64,000 bases of DNA from Novosphingobium marinum (GCF_013408095.1 NZ_JACBZF010000004.1:124001-188000), one strand, 5' to 3'; counted from the first letter of the stretch, positions 50,416 through 59,496 are shown. Numbers and translations are program-made. Notes: generated by a model not told the origin, from the letters alone.

Positions 50416-52829
50416 TCTGCAGCCTCGGTCCAGAGCGCGTCGTCGCTTGCCTCGCCCGGCCACATCTCGCCGGTGAGCGCCGGGTACCAGGCGGCGGGCG
50501 CCTCGCCGTATTCCTCGCGCAGGCGGTCGAGCTTGCGCACGGTGCTTTCGCGGCCCGACAGGACCTGCAGCACCTCGGGCATGCCCGAAAGGTCGAGCCG
50601 GACGACGACCGAGCTGTCGGACTGACGGATGAGGAAGCAGCGCGAATGCGCGGGCAGCGAGCGGATCACGTCGAGTTCGTGCTGCGACAGGCCGAAGCCG
50701 TCGCAGTAATCCTCGGCCCTCGCGCGCGAGTTAGGCATGAACAGCATCGTCGCGGTCTGCTCGACCAGCGCGGTCGCGATCTTCGAATCGAGCGCGTCGC
50801 GCGCCGACTGCGTGGCGAAGCCGACGAGCGCGTTGCGCTTCCTGAGCGTCTTGAGCCAGTCACGGATGCGCGCGGCGAACACCTCGTCGTCGAGCGCCTT
50901 CCAGCCCTCGTCGATCAGGATCATCGTCGGTTCGCCGTCGAGGCGCTCCTCGATCCTGTGGAACAGGTACATCATGACCGGCGTGCGCAGCCGCGGGCTT
51001 TCGAGAAGCGCGGTCATGTCGAAGCCGAGCACGCGCGCGGAAAGATCGAGCCGGTCCTCGTCGTTGTCGAACAGCCAGCCATGCTCGCCGCCCTCGATCC
51101 AGGCCTCCAGCCGCGAGGCTAGATCGCCCGGCTGCGGGCGGCGCGATCCGGCAAGCAGTTCGCGGAAATGAAGGAGCCGGCGCAGCGAGGCATCGTTGGC
51201 ATAGGCTGCGTCGACCGCGCCGGCGATCGTCGCGCTCTCCTCCGCTCCGTCGGCCTTGAGCAGGACGCACAGCCAGTCGCGCAGGAAGGCGCGGTTGGCG
51301 GGCGTGTCGGGCAGCGCGAGCGGGTTGAAGCCGGTGGGGTGCCCCGCCGCGATGCGGCTGTAGGTGCCGCCGATGCCGCGCAGGAAGACTTCCGCGCCGC
51401 GATCCTTGTCGAACAGGATCGTGCGCGGGCTGAACTTCTGCGCCTGCGCGGCAAGGAAGTTCATCACCACCGTCTTGCCCGAACCCGACGGGCCGATGAC
51501 GGTGAAGTTGCCAAGATCGCCCTGGTGGAAATTGAAGAAATAGGGCGTCGAGCTGGTCGTCTGGAACAGCGTGACCGCATCGCCCCAGTGGTTGTCGGTC
51601 GCCTGCCCCATCGCGAAGCCGTGCAGCGAGCCGAAGCACGCCATGTTCGCCGAGGAGATGAGCGCGCGGCGCACGATGTAGCCCTCGTTGCCCGGAAGCT
51701 GGCCCCAGAACGAGGGTTCGAGGTTGACGTCCTCGCGCACCGCGACAGCGCCGGCATCGGCCAGCGCGGCGGCGCACGACGCGGTTGCGTCGTCGAGCGC
51801 CTCGAGCGTGCCGGTGCGCACGAGGACCGAGAGGTGGTGATCGCCGAACGCGACCGCGCCGGTGCCCAGCGAATCGCGCGCGGCCATCATCTCGCGCCGC
51901 TCGGCCATGGCCTCCTCGTCGGCGGACTTCAGGCGGCGGATGGCCAGGTCGATGCGCTCGCGCGAAAGCTGGCGGTCGGACGGCGCGTAGCTTTCGGTCA
52001 GCACCAGCTCGCACGGCAGCCGCAGCAGGCTGTCGGTGAGGCCGGGCGCGGTGAAATCGGGATAGTCCTTGAGGCTGACCATCGCCGCGAAGCTCGCCCC
52101 CGAACTGCCGCGCAGCTCGAGCGCGTCGAGGCCGAACGACGCGCGGCGGTAGGGCAGCATGTGGCCGATGTCGGTGCCGTCGGACGGACGCCGCACCGGG
52201 CGCATCTCACCGTTGTACAGCGCCGAGAGCAGTTCGAGCACTTCGGAGCATTCGCCCGCCGGGGCATCGTAATCGCCGAGCAGGCGCGCGCCATAGGGCG
52301 ACAGCGCGGCAAGCAGCGAAGTAGCGGCAGCGCGAAGGGCGCGCACGTCGCCGATATCGGCCTCGATCGCGGTGTCGCGCTTGCGCTTCATCCGGCGCGA
52401 AAGCTTCTCGGCCCAGCCCGCCTTGCCGCGCGCGGGGCGGCGGACGAGAGTGACGAACTGGTCGTTCACGAACAGCGCGCCGCCCGCCATCTTCTCGCGC
52501 CAGCGCGCATCGATGTGGGCCGCGAGCGAATCCTCGAACTCGGCATCGAGCTCGACATCCACGCGGCGGCGGATGACGTGGTGGTACATGACGAAGCGCG
52601 AATCGAGCACCGAGCGCAGCAGCACTTCGCGCGTCGCGGCATGGGCGTTGAGTTCCTCGGCATCGGCGGTCTCGAACGCCAGGCCGGGCACCATGAGCGA
52701 GAGCATCACCGAACCGTCGCGCAGCAGCACGACGTTCTGGTCGACCAGGGCGAGGTAGGGAAGCCGGTCTCCTGCCAGCGCTTCCTTCTTCGCCCAGCCG
52801 CCAAGGTCCCCTATGGCGAGCTTGCCCAT
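50412..52829 (-). CDS. virB4: T4SS ATPase VirB4
   Basis: 805 aa. The N-terminal CagE/TrbE domain is followed by a RecA-like ATPase with Walker A TVIGPSGSGKTVVMNFL near residue 444, Walker B PTMILIDEGWKAL and the C-terminal GFATQSARDAL motif. It energises pilus biogenesis or substrate transfer at the inner membrane. virB3 ends 16 bp upstream, and virB6 overlaps its end. Confidence 0.97.
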   Translation of the reverse strand: MGKLAIGDLGGWAKKEALAGDRLPYLALVDQNVVLLRDGSVMLSLMVPGLAFETADAEELNAHAATREVLLRSVLDSRFVMYHHVIRRRVDVELDAEFEDSLAAHIDARWREKMAGGALFVNDQFVTLVRRPARGKAGWAEKLSRRMKRKRDTAIEADIGDVRALRAAATSLLAALSPYGARLLGDYDAPAGECSEVLELLSALYNGEMRPVRRPSDGTDIGHMLPYRRASFGLDALELRGSSGASFAAMVSLKDYPDFTAPGLTDSLLRLPCELVLTESYAPSDRQLSRERIDLAIRRLKSADEEAMAERREMMAARDSLGTGAVAFGDHHLSVLVRTGTLEALDDATASCAAALADAGAVAVREDVNLEPSFWGQLPGNEGYIVRRALISSANMACFGSLHGFAMGQATDNHWGDAVTLFQTTSSTPYFFNFHQGDLGNFTVIGPSGSGKTVVMNFLAAQAQKFSPRTILFDKDRGAEVFLRGIGGTYSRIAAGHPTGFNPLALPDTPANRAFLRDWLCVLLKADGAEESATIAGAVDAAYANDASLRRLLHFRELLAGSRRPQPGDLASRLEAWIEGGEHGWLFDNDEDRLDLSARVLGFDMTALLESPRLRTPVMMYLFHRIEERLDGEPTMILIDEGWKALDDEVFAARIRDWLKTLRKRNALVGFATQSARDALDSKIATALVEQTATMLFMPNSRARAEDYCDGFGLSQHELDVIRSLPAHSRCFLIRQSDSSVVVRLDLSGMPEVLQVLSGRESTVRKLDRLREEYGEAPAAWYPALTGEMWPGEASDDALWTEAAE

Positions 52830-52845
52830 GTCCCGTCGCCCTCCT

Positions 52846-53127
52846 TCAGGCGGAGTAACTGTTGCAGCCCCATCGCTGCCAGTTCTTCACGCGCGGACAC
52901 TTGCTGACCCTGGTGATCCAGAGGTCGAAGACCCGCGGTTCGCGCAGGCACGCAAGGTAGCCCACGCCGTGAATCGCAAGCGCCGCCGGCAGCGCGAGGA
53001 AGCTCTTCGTGATGAGGAAGATCTCGGTGGTGACGGCGGCGTTGATGATGAAGAAGCTGTACGTCACGCCCGCGAACATCTGCGGGCGGGTAAGCGCGCG
53101 ATGGACCGGGAAGCGTGACAGGTCCAC
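52846..53127 (-). CDS. virB3: T4SS inner-membrane protein VirB3
   Basis: 93 aa. VirB3-type start (VHRALTRPQMFAGVTYSFFIINAAVTTEIFLI) with two helices and a basic C-terminus (WITRVSKCPRVKNWQRWG). GTG 53127 is 6 bp after the virB2 stop. VirB3 pairs with VirB4 and pilin. Confidence 0.9.
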   Translation of the reverse strand: MDLSRFPVHRALTRPQMFAGVTYSFFIINAAVTTEIFLITKSFLALPAALAIHGVGYLACLREPRVFDLWITRVSKCPRVKNWQRWGCNSYSA

Positions 53128-53133
53128 GAAGCC

Positions 53134-53463
53134 TCAGCCCGCGGTGGCCTGGATGCCCGACACGATCGCGCCGGCACCGAACAGGATGAAGCAGCCGATG
53201 ATGACGGTCGCGCCGAAGCGCCAGTTCATCCGGCCGGTCAGCATCATGAAGCCGACAGCGGCGACGGCCATGACCGCAACGGCGGTGGCGACGTTGCCGA
53301 GCAGCGTGCCCTGCAGCCAGCCGAGCGCCGACACGATCGGGCCGGAACCGGCAGGATCGCCGCCCTGCACCGCCTGCGCAGCGGCAAGCTGCGGAAAAAT
53401 CGAAAGAAAAATGGCCGCCATCGCGCTCGCGAAACGGCCGAATCCTGTTTTGGTACGAATCAT
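53134..53463 (-). CDS. virB2: T4SS pilin VirB2 (TrbC family)
   Basis: 109 aa. The signal-like N-terminus (FASAMAAIFLSIFPQLAAAQA) is followed by two hydrophobic helices with a short polar loop (TAVAVMAVAAVGFMMLTGRMNWRFGATVIIGCFILFG), the pilin plan. ATG 53463 is preferred because GGAGGG lies four bases upstream; ATG 53475 is also in frame. First gene of the operon. A PHO box lies about 35 bp upstream. Confidence 0.92.
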   Translation of the reverse strand: MIRTKTGFGRFASAMAAIFLSIFPQLAAAQAVQGGDPAGSGPIVSALGWLQGTLLGNVATAVAVMAVAAVGFMMLTGRMNWRFGATVIIGCFILFGAGAIVSGIQATAG

Positions 53464-53497
53464 CGCGCCCTCCATTGGGGCGCAATGCTCCGGTTAC

Positions 53498-53515
53498 ATG
53501 ACAGCCTTGTGACGG
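53498..53515 (-). promoter_or_regulatory. PHO box before the virB operon
   Basis: On the minus strand CCGTCAC-AAGG-CTGTCAT, followed at once by a partial third half-site GTAAC. The 7+4+7 geometry matches PhoB sites. It points toward virB2, whose ATG is 35 bp downstream. Confidence 0.7.
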
Positions 53516-53566
53516 TCCGGTCGCGCAGCGGCGCGGACCGCGAAAGGCTTTATATTATAGGCCGGC

Positions 53567-53938
53567 TCAGCGCGCGGCGAAGGTGCGCTGCGTCGCGAGC
53601 GAGCGGATCGCCAGCGTGGCGGCGCGCTTCGAGTCCATCCAGCGGCCGTCCGACAGCTCGAGGTCGTAGCGCCTGTCGCTGTTGGCGGCAGCGAGGTAAT
53701 ATTCCATCGCCTTTTCGTTCTGGCCCATCCGCTTGTGCGCGGTGCCGAGGTTGATCAGCGCGGAAGGATCGTCGGCCGCCAGTTCGTCGTTGGCGCGGAT
53801 CGTCTCGATGGCATCGGCGGCCCGGCCCTGCGTCAGTTCCTCGAAACCGACGTCGGTCTCGGCATAGACCGGCTCGTCGAAGCCCGGGACACTGATCGCC
53901 TGCAGCATCATCGCTGCGATCATCGTGGTGGCAGGCAT
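53567..53938 (-). CDS. Small TPR-type protein
   Basis: 123 aa. A hydrophobic start (MPATTMIAAMMLQAI) is probably a short signal peptide, followed by helical repeats with TPR character (GFEELTQGRAADAIETIRAN; ALINLGTAHKRMGQNEKAMEYYLAA). ATG 53938 is used, with AAAAGGA eight bases upstream. It lies between the virB operon and the lipoprotein/TonB pair and may be an accessory of either. Role unknown. Confidence 0.75.
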   Translation of the reverse strand: MPATTMIAAMMLQAISVPGFDEPVYAETDVGFEELTQGRAADAIETIRANDELAADDPSALINLGTAHKRMGQNEKAMEYYLAAANSDRRYDLELSDGRWMDSKRAATLAIRSLATQRTFAAR

Positions 53939-54121
53939 GGCATCATCCTTTTTCTCGTTATCGTTGCAATGTCCGGGAGTTTCCGCCCGAAACACATCGA
54001 TTACAAGAAAATGCCGCAACTGTCATAAAAGTGCAATGTTGGCGTGAACCGCCCTGATTCGGGCGAGTCCGGACACGTCCCTCGCTCTCGTCATGCGATG
54101 GTCGCACGAATGTTACAGTTC

Positions 54122-54150
54122 GTGTCATTCAACCGAAAACAAACTGTCAC
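54122..54150 (+). promoter_or_regulatory. PHO-box-like half-sites before the lipoprotein gene
   Basis: GTGTCAT (54122-54128) and CTGTCAC (54144-54150) are 22 bp apart, two helical turns, the phasing of two PHO half-site repeats with a degenerate middle one. Another TGTTAC lies at 54111. TACACG, 10 bp after the last half-site, could be the -10. Confidence 0.55.
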
Positions 54151-54221
54151 GGAGCCTCTCTACACGGCGAAACCGCGACGGCGGAGTCGCCGCGTCGTTC
54201 GACCTTCAAGGGGGACTCATC

Positions 54222-55787
54222 GTGAAGAATATCCATGGCTTGCTGCTCGTCGGTTGCAGCGCCCTAGCGCTCGCCGGCTGCGGTCCGAGCGAAATCGCAT
54301 CGCCCGGTACCGGCGGTGACGTAATCATCAACAACCCGGCTCCCACGCCGACTCCGACCCCGACGCCGACGCCGACCAGCTCGCTGGTCACGCCCGCGAA
54401 CGGCTGCCCCACCATTGCCGACGCGCAGGGCCTGACCGACGAGGGAACGATCTCCGGCCCGACCGGCGAGTACCGCGTCTGCGCCATGCCGGCGCGCTTC
54501 AATGCTTCCTCGACGCTGCCTTTCGTCGAAGGTCTCGTCTACCGCATGCCGGGTCGCGTCGACGTCGGCACCGACGGCGGCCCGACCGCCGACGATTCGG
54601 ACGGTCTGAGCGACACCGACGTCACCCTGACGATCGAGCCGGGCGCCATCGTCTATGCCAGCGGCTCCTCGTTCCTGATGGTCAACCGCGGCAACCAGAT
54701 CCAGGCCAACGGCACCATGTCGCGCCCGATCATCTTCACCAGCCGCGACAACATCCTCGGCCTCAACAACGCGAACTCCTCGGGCCAGTGGGGCGGCGTC
54801 GTCCTCGGCGGCCGCGCTCCGGTCACCGACTGTATCGCGCCGAACGCCACGCCGGGCACGATCAACTGCGAACGCCAGGTCGAAGGCGCGGCGCAGCCCG
54901 CCCTGTTCGGCGGCGCGACTCCCGACGACAGCTCGGGCAGCATGACCTTCGTCCAGATCCGCTACTCGGGCTTCGTCCTTTCGGGCGACAACGAGCTGCA
55001 GTCGCTGACCACCGGCGGCTCGGGCTCGGGAACCACGCTCGAGAACATCATGAGCTACAACAGCTCGGATGACGGCGTCGAATTCTTCGGCGGCCGGGTC
55101 AACGTGAAGCGCCTGATCGTCGTCGGCGCCGAGGACGACTCGCTCGACACCGACACCGGCGTCAAGGCCAACATGCAGTACGTGATCGCGATCCAGCGCC
55201 CCGGCGCCGGCGACACGATCATCGAGGCCGACTCGTCCAACGCCGCGATCGAGGACACCCCGCGCCAGAACACGCAGATCTCGAACGCGACCTTCGTTCA
55301 CCAGAACGACGCCGCCTCGCAGGTCGTGCGCATCCGCGGCGGCGCCGACTACGCGCTGGTCAACACGGTCATCGCGGCGCCGAACTCGACCTGCCTGCGC
55401 ATCGACGATCCGGAAACGATCCGTGCGGCCAACTCCGGCCTCGACGACGTCGGCCCGCCGGTGTTCGAATCGCTGGTCCTGGCCTGTGCCGATCCGTTCC
55501 GTTCGGGCGGCGACGTCACCGAGCAGGAAACGACCGACATCTTCAATGCCGGCTCGAACAACAACGCGAGCTTCACCAGCACGCTGACCAACCTGTTCAT
55601 CAACGGCAGCAACGAAGCGGGCGTCGCGGTCTTCGATCCGACCCAGCTTTCGAGCTACTTCGATGCGGTGAACTACATCGGTGCGGTCCGCGACAGCTCC
55701 GACACCTGGTACCAGGGCTGGACCTGTGACTCTGCCACGGTGAACTTCAACGGCGGCAGCGCCTGTACCTCACTGCCGGTCTACTGA
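54222..55787 (+). CDS. Large surface lipoprotein, possible beta-helix, partner of the TonB receptor
   Basis: 521 aa. The lipobox is SALALAGC, followed by an unusual Thr-Pro repeat spacer (TPTPTPTPTPT) and a long repetitive domain with many Asn/Gly/Ser-rich turns (LTIEPGAIVYASGSSFLMVNR; GQWGGVVLGGRAPV; YNSSDDGVEFFGGRVNVKRL) typical of right-handed beta-helices. Eight or so Cys in the mature part may form disulfides. GTG 54222 has AAGGGGGA six bases upstream. It sits in front of a TonB receptor and has PHO-like half-sites. A role in capturing a phosphorus-containing ligand at the surface is an inference. Confidence 0.85.
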   Translation: MKNIHGLLLVGCSALALAGCGPSEIASPGTGGDVIINNPAPTPTPTPTPTPTSSLVTPANGCPTIADAQGLTDEGTISGPTGEYRVCAMPARFNASSTLPFVEGLVYRMPGRVDVGTDGGPTADDSDGLSDTDVTLTIEPGAIVYASGSSFLMVNRGNQIQANGTMSRPIIFTSRDNILGLNNANSSGQWGGVVLGGRAPVTDCIAPNATPGTINCERQVEGAAQPALFGGATPDDSSGSMTFVQIRYSGFVLSGDNELQSLTTGGSGSGTTLENIMSYNSSDDGVEFFGGRVNVKRLIVVGAEDDSLDTDTGVKANMQYVIAIQRPGAGDTIIEADSSNAAIEDTPRQNTQISNATFVHQNDAASQVVRIRGGADYALVNTVIAAPNSTCLRIDDPETIRAANSGLDDVGPPVFESLVLACADPFRSGGDVTEQETTDIFNAGSNNNASFTSTLTNLFINGSNEAGVAVFDPTQLSSYFDAVNYIGAVRDSSDTWYQGWTCDSATVNFNGGSACTSLPVY

Positions 55788-55802
55788 CCTGACAGTAAAT
55801 TC

Positions 55803-55847
55803 GGGGGGAGGCGCCGGCCGCGTGCTGGCCCTCCCCTCTCGTTTTTC
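55803..55847 (+). terminator. Terminator-like hairpin between the lipoprotein and receptor genes
   Basis: GGGGGAG...GGCC pairs with GGCC...CTCCCC across 55803-55836, followed by TCTCGTTTTT. It could reduce read-through to the receptor gene or stabilise the upstream message. Confidence 0.7.
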
Positions 55848-55902
55848 CGCCGGCGAAACGGCCGGGTCGTTTTCGGACCTGAAACTTTAGGGGGTCACTT
55901 TC

Positions 55903-58626
55903 ATGTCCACTGGCATGTCCACTGGAAAGCAGCTGGCAGGGCTGCTCCTGCTCACCACCGCGCTGACGTTCCCGGGGGCGGCCATCGCCCAGGGTTCCGT
56001 CGGAGCGCCGAACACCGGTGCAGAGGGCAGTGCCCCGACCGATCCCAACGCCGACGAGAACCTCGTCGACCAGGTCCAGGGCGTCGACAACGAGCCCGTC
56101 GAGGACACCTACGAGGAGCCCGACATCTCGATCCCGGGCGGCGGCGGCGACATCATCGTCACCGGCCGGCGCATCCGCGACGTGACCCGCTCCTCGACGC
56201 AGGTCATCTCGGTCCTGACCAACGAGCAGATCGCCCGTACCGGCGAAGGCGACATCGCGGGCGCGCTCGGCCGCGTCACCGGCCTTTCGGTGCAGGGCAA
56301 CGGCTTCGTCTATGTCCGCGGCCTCGGCGACCGCTATTCGCTCGCGCTGCTCAACGGCCTTCCGCTGCCATCGCCGCAGCCGCTCAGCCGCGTGGTCCCG
56401 CTCGACATCTTCCCGACGAACATCGTCGCGTCCTCGCTGGTCCAGAAGACCTACTCGGCCAACTTCCCCGGCGAATTCGGCGGCGGCGTGATCAACCTCA
56501 CCACCCGCGCGGTTCCGGAGGAATCGTTCGTCAAGATCAGCGCCGGGATCAGCGGCGACACCGAGACGACGGGTGGCGACGGCCTGGCCTACTACGGTTC
56601 GGAGCTCGATTTCCTGGGCTTCGACGACGGCACCCGCGACGTGCCGCCCGCGCTGCAGGCGTTCCTCGACAGCGGCGCACGCATGTCGGACCTCGGCGTC
56701 GACCAGCAGGCGATCGCCAAGGACCTCATCAACCCGCAACTCGTCGTGATGCAGAAGATCCCGAATCTGCCGCCGAACTGGTCGGCCTCGATCACGGCGG
56801 GCACCGCGTTCGACGTGGGCGACGGTCGCCTCGGCGTGATCGCGACGGCATCGGTCAGCAACAAGTGGCGCAATCGCTTCGTCACGCAGCAGACCGCGGC
56901 GAACGTCGACCTCGACCTCGACACCGATTTCCGCAACGTGCTGACCGACAACCGCATCCTGGTGAACGCCCTTCTCGGCTTCGGCCTCGAAATCGGCGAG
57001 CACAAGTTCCGCTGGACCAACCTCTACATCCGCGACACGCTCAAGCAGTCGTCGCTTTCGGTCGGCGAAGATTTCCAGGACGACCGCTCGAAGCAGATCC
57101 AGGACACCGCCTGGTACGAGCGCCAGCTGCTCGACACGCAGTTCGTGGGCGAGATGGAATTCGGCGATTTCGACGTCGACCTGCGCGCCGGTTACGCGCA
57201 GACGCAGCGCGAGGCACCCTACGAGTACCAGTTCGAGTACGTTCGCACGAACAACCCGAACGACCCGACCGGCGATCTTTTCCTCAACGTGCTCGATCGC
57301 CAGCGCGGCAACGCGAGCGTGACGTTCTCGGAACTGAAGGAAGACCTCTACTACGGCGGCATCGACTTCAGCTACCCGCTGACCGACTGGCTGCGCGCGA
57401 CGGTGGGCTATGCCTATACCGACACCAGCCGCTATTCGGAACGTCGCCAGTTCTTCTTCGACGCCTCGACCGACTTCGAGGACGGCGTCGGCTCGCTGAT
57501 GCCGCTCTACCTGCTCGGCGACGCGATCATCGAGTACTACGACATCGGCCTGATCGAGACGACGCAGGCCGACCCGGCGTTCCAGGCCGACCTCGAGATC
57601 CATGCCGGCTACGGCCAGGTGCGCATCGAGCCGGGCAGCGGGATCACCGTCGACCTCGGCGTTCGCTACGAGGATGCCAAGCAGTCGGTCGATCCGGTCG
57701 AGGTCTTCGCGGTCCCGATCAACTCGGCCAGCTCGACCCAGATTGCCAACGACTACTTCCTGCCCGCCGGTACGCTGACCGTCGAGTTCGGCGACGGCTT
57801 CCAGGCGCGTCTTTCGGGATCGAAGACCATCGCGCGGCCCCAGTTCCGCGAGCTGATCTTCCAGACCTACTACGATCCCGACACCAACCGGCAGTTCAAC
57901 GGTAACCCGCTGCTGCAGGATTCGGAACTGATCAACGGCGAAGCGCGGATCGAGTATTACTGGGGTTCGGGCCAGAAGTTCAGCCTGGCTGGTTTCTACA
58001 AGGACATCGACAACCCGATCGAGGCGTACTCGAGCTTCTCGGACAACGAGCGGATCACCAGCTTCGCCAACGCTCCGAAAGCCACGCTCTACGGTGCGGA
58101 GGTCGATCTCCAGTACAACTACGATCTCTACGACTGGGGCGGCTGGTTCGACACCAAGCGGCTCGTAGTGGTGGCCAACTACACCTACACCAAGTCCGAG
58201 ATCAAGGTCGGCGACGGCGACACCACCTTCGTCTTCCCCGGCGGCGAGCGTCCGGCGACCGACTTCTTCATCGACGGCGTCCCGCTCACCGGCCAGTCCG
58301 ACCACATCGTCAACCTGCAGCTCGGCGTCGAGGACCTCGACCGGCTGCAGCAGTTCACCGTCCTGCTCTCCTACGCCAGCAAGCGCGTGACGAGCCGCGG
58401 CACGAGCGGACTGCCCGACATCATCGAGAATCCGGGCCTGCGCCTCGACTTCGTCGCCCGCGAGGAAGTCAATTTCATGGGGCAGCCGATCGAGCTGAAG
58501 TTCGAGGCGCGCAACATCACCGGGCGCGACCACTTCGAATACCAGTCGAACGGCACCACCCGGATCGAGATCAACTCCTACGACGTCGGAACGTCCTTCT
58601 CGGCTTCGGCCTCGATCGAGTTCTGA
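55903..58626 (+). CDS. TonB-dependent outer-membrane receptor
   Basis: 907 aa. Signal peptide (LAGLLLLTTALTFPGAAIAQ), an acidic spacer, the TonB-box region near DIIVTGRRIRDVTRSSTQVI, a plug (EGDIAGALGRVTGLSVQGNGFVYVRGLGDRY; NFPGEFGGGVINLTTR) and a beta-barrel ending in aromatic Phe (SASIEF). It imports a ligand across the outer membrane using TonB energy; the ligand is unknown. The start is ambiguous: ATG 55903 and ATG 55915 lie in a tandem 12-bp repeat (ATGTCCACTGGC), giving MSTGMSTG. It follows the lipoprotein gene after a hairpin and probably shares its regulation. Confidence 0.95.
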   Translation: MSTGMSTGKQLAGLLLLTTALTFPGAAIAQGSVGAPNTGAEGSAPTDPNADENLVDQVQGVDNEPVEDTYEEPDISIPGGGGDIIVTGRRIRDVTRSSTQVISVLTNEQIARTGEGDIAGALGRVTGLSVQGNGFVYVRGLGDRYSLALLNGLPLPSPQPLSRVVPLDIFPTNIVASSLVQKTYSANFPGEFGGGVINLTTRAVPEESFVKISAGISGDTETTGGDGLAYYGSELDFLGFDDGTRDVPPALQAFLDSGARMSDLGVDQQAIAKDLINPQLVVMQKIPNLPPNWSASITAGTAFDVGDGRLGVIATASVSNKWRNRFVTQQTAANVDLDLDTDFRNVLTDNRILVNALLGFGLEIGEHKFRWTNLYIRDTLKQSSLSVGEDFQDDRSKQIQDTAWYERQLLDTQFVGEMEFGDFDVDLRAGYAQTQREAPYEYQFEYVRTNNPNDPTGDLFLNVLDRQRGNASVTFSELKEDLYYGGIDFSYPLTDWLRATVGYAYTDTSRYSERRQFFFDASTDFEDGVGSLMPLYLLGDAIIEYYDIGLIETTQADPAFQADLEIHAGYGQVRIEPGSGITVDLGVRYEDAKQSVDPVEVFAVPINSASSTQIANDYFLPAGTLTVEFGDGFQARLSGSKTIARPQFRELIFQTYYDPDTNRQFNGNPLLQDSELINGEARIEYYWGSGQKFSLAGFYKDIDNPIEAYSSFSDNERITSFANAPKATLYGAEVDLQYNYDLYDWGGWFDTKRLVVVANYTYTKSEIKVGDGDTTFVFPGGERPATDFFIDGVPLTGQSDHIVNLQLGVEDLDRLQQFTVLLSYASKRVTSRGTSGLPDIIENPGLRLDFVAREEVNFMGQPIELKFEARNITGRDHFEYQSNGTTRIEINSYDVGTSFSASASIEF

Positions 58627-58633
58627 CCCGGAC

Positions 58634-58695
58634 GGGAGGGACCTGCCCTCCCCAGACACCTTGAGGCCCGGTCACTCCTCGGGAGCGGCCGGGCC
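58634..58695. terminator. Pair of hairpins between the convergent receptor and phoB-like genes
   Basis: GGGAGGG-ACCTG-CCCTCCC (58634-58652) and GGCCCGG...CCGGGCC (58665-58695), the second followed by TTCCT. Lacking a long T-run they are weak as classical terminators but lie exactly between convergent genes. Confidence 0.6.
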
Positions 58696-58751
58696 TTCCT
58701 GTTGGGATGGGTAGCGGAGAGCGCCGGGCAGGCCGCGGCCGCCTTCGCTGT

Positions 58752-59453
58752 TCAGGCGACGTCGGACCTGGCTTCGGCGACCTGGTCGAACACGTAGCCG
58801 AGCGAGCGCACGGTGCGCAGCGGGTTGCCGGCTCCGGCAGAGCGCAGCGCGCGACGCAGGCGGCCGATCCAGACATCGACGGTCCGCTCGTCCACCGGCG
58901 GTTCCTGCTTGCCGAGGGCGGCGATCAACTGTGCCCGGGTGAAGACGCGGCCCGGATGCTCCGCGAAGTAGCGCAGGAGGCGGAATTCGTTGGGCATGAG
59001 CGAGATCGGCTTGTCCTGCCAGCGCGCCTGGAAGGCGGCGAGGTCGATGGTCAGGTCGCCATGCCGCACCGCCTTGAGCGCGCTGCCCGGCTCGCGGTCG
59101 AGCACCTTGACCGAAAGCACCCGGTCGAGGAGCGCCGTCCGGTCGATCGGGCCGATCATGTAATCGTCGGCGCCGGTCCTGAGCGCTCGGCGCTTGTCCT
59201 CGGCGTCGTCCTCCTCGAGGATCATGGTGATATGCGCCTGCGCGGTCAGCGGGTCGCTGCGCAGCCGCCGGACGAGTTCGAGGCCCGAAATGTCGGGAAG
59301 CACCCAGTCGACGAAAGCCCAGAGCGATCCTTCGAGCAGCGGAAGTTCGGCAAGGCTGTCCCACATGTGAAAGACGAGCTGCATCTCGCCGTGTTCGAAC
59401 GGCGCGATTCCGCCCTCGGGCTCTCTCGTCAGTAGGATGTCGATATGATGCAT
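58752..59453 (-). CDS. PhoB-like response regulator with a degenerate receiver
   Basis: 233 aa. The C-terminal OmpR/PhoB winged helix is intact (LMPNEFRLLRYFAEHPGRVFTRAQLI; DERTVDVWIGRLRRALR). The receiver keeps the central Asp (FVDWVLPDISG, Asp49) but has lost the acidic pair (LLTRE where PhoB has VVEDD), the switch Thr (Leu) and the essential Lys (MIGPID where PhoB has VTKPF). It is therefore unlikely to be switched by ordinary phosphorylation. ATG 59453 is chosen since the PHO box overlaps the next start upstream (59498). Its own PHO box suggests that PhoB activates it, making it a downstream or feedback regulator. Confidence 0.88.
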   Translation of the reverse strand: MHHIDILLTREPEGGIAPFEHGEMQLVFHMWDSLAELPLLEGSLWAFVDWVLPDISGLELVRRLRSDPLTAQAHITMILEEDDAEDKRRALRTGADDYMIGPIDRTALLDRVLSVKVLDREPGSALKAVRHGDLTIDLAAFQARWQDKPISLMPNEFRLLRYFAEHPGRVFTRAQLIAALGKQEPPVDERTVDVWIGRLRRALRSAGAGNPLRTVRSLGYVFDQVAEARSDVA

Positions 59454-59496
59454 CGCCGCCCCGGTCCCCGGTGATGCCCGCTTGTGCATCGGGTAC

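Noticed and set aside
46236..53463. Integrative conjugative element
   Set aside because: No relaxase, coupling protein, integrase or att repeats flank the virB operon, and base composition equals the surroundings.
54336..54380. CRISPR or microsatellite array
   Set aside because: The repeats encode a Thr-Pro spacer in the lipoprotein; no spacers or cas genes exist anywhere in the window.
55747..58659. A 970-codon open frame antisense to the TonB receptor
   Set aside because: Shadow of the receptor's codon pattern; the translation is repetitive Val/Glu/Arg/Asp with no domain.
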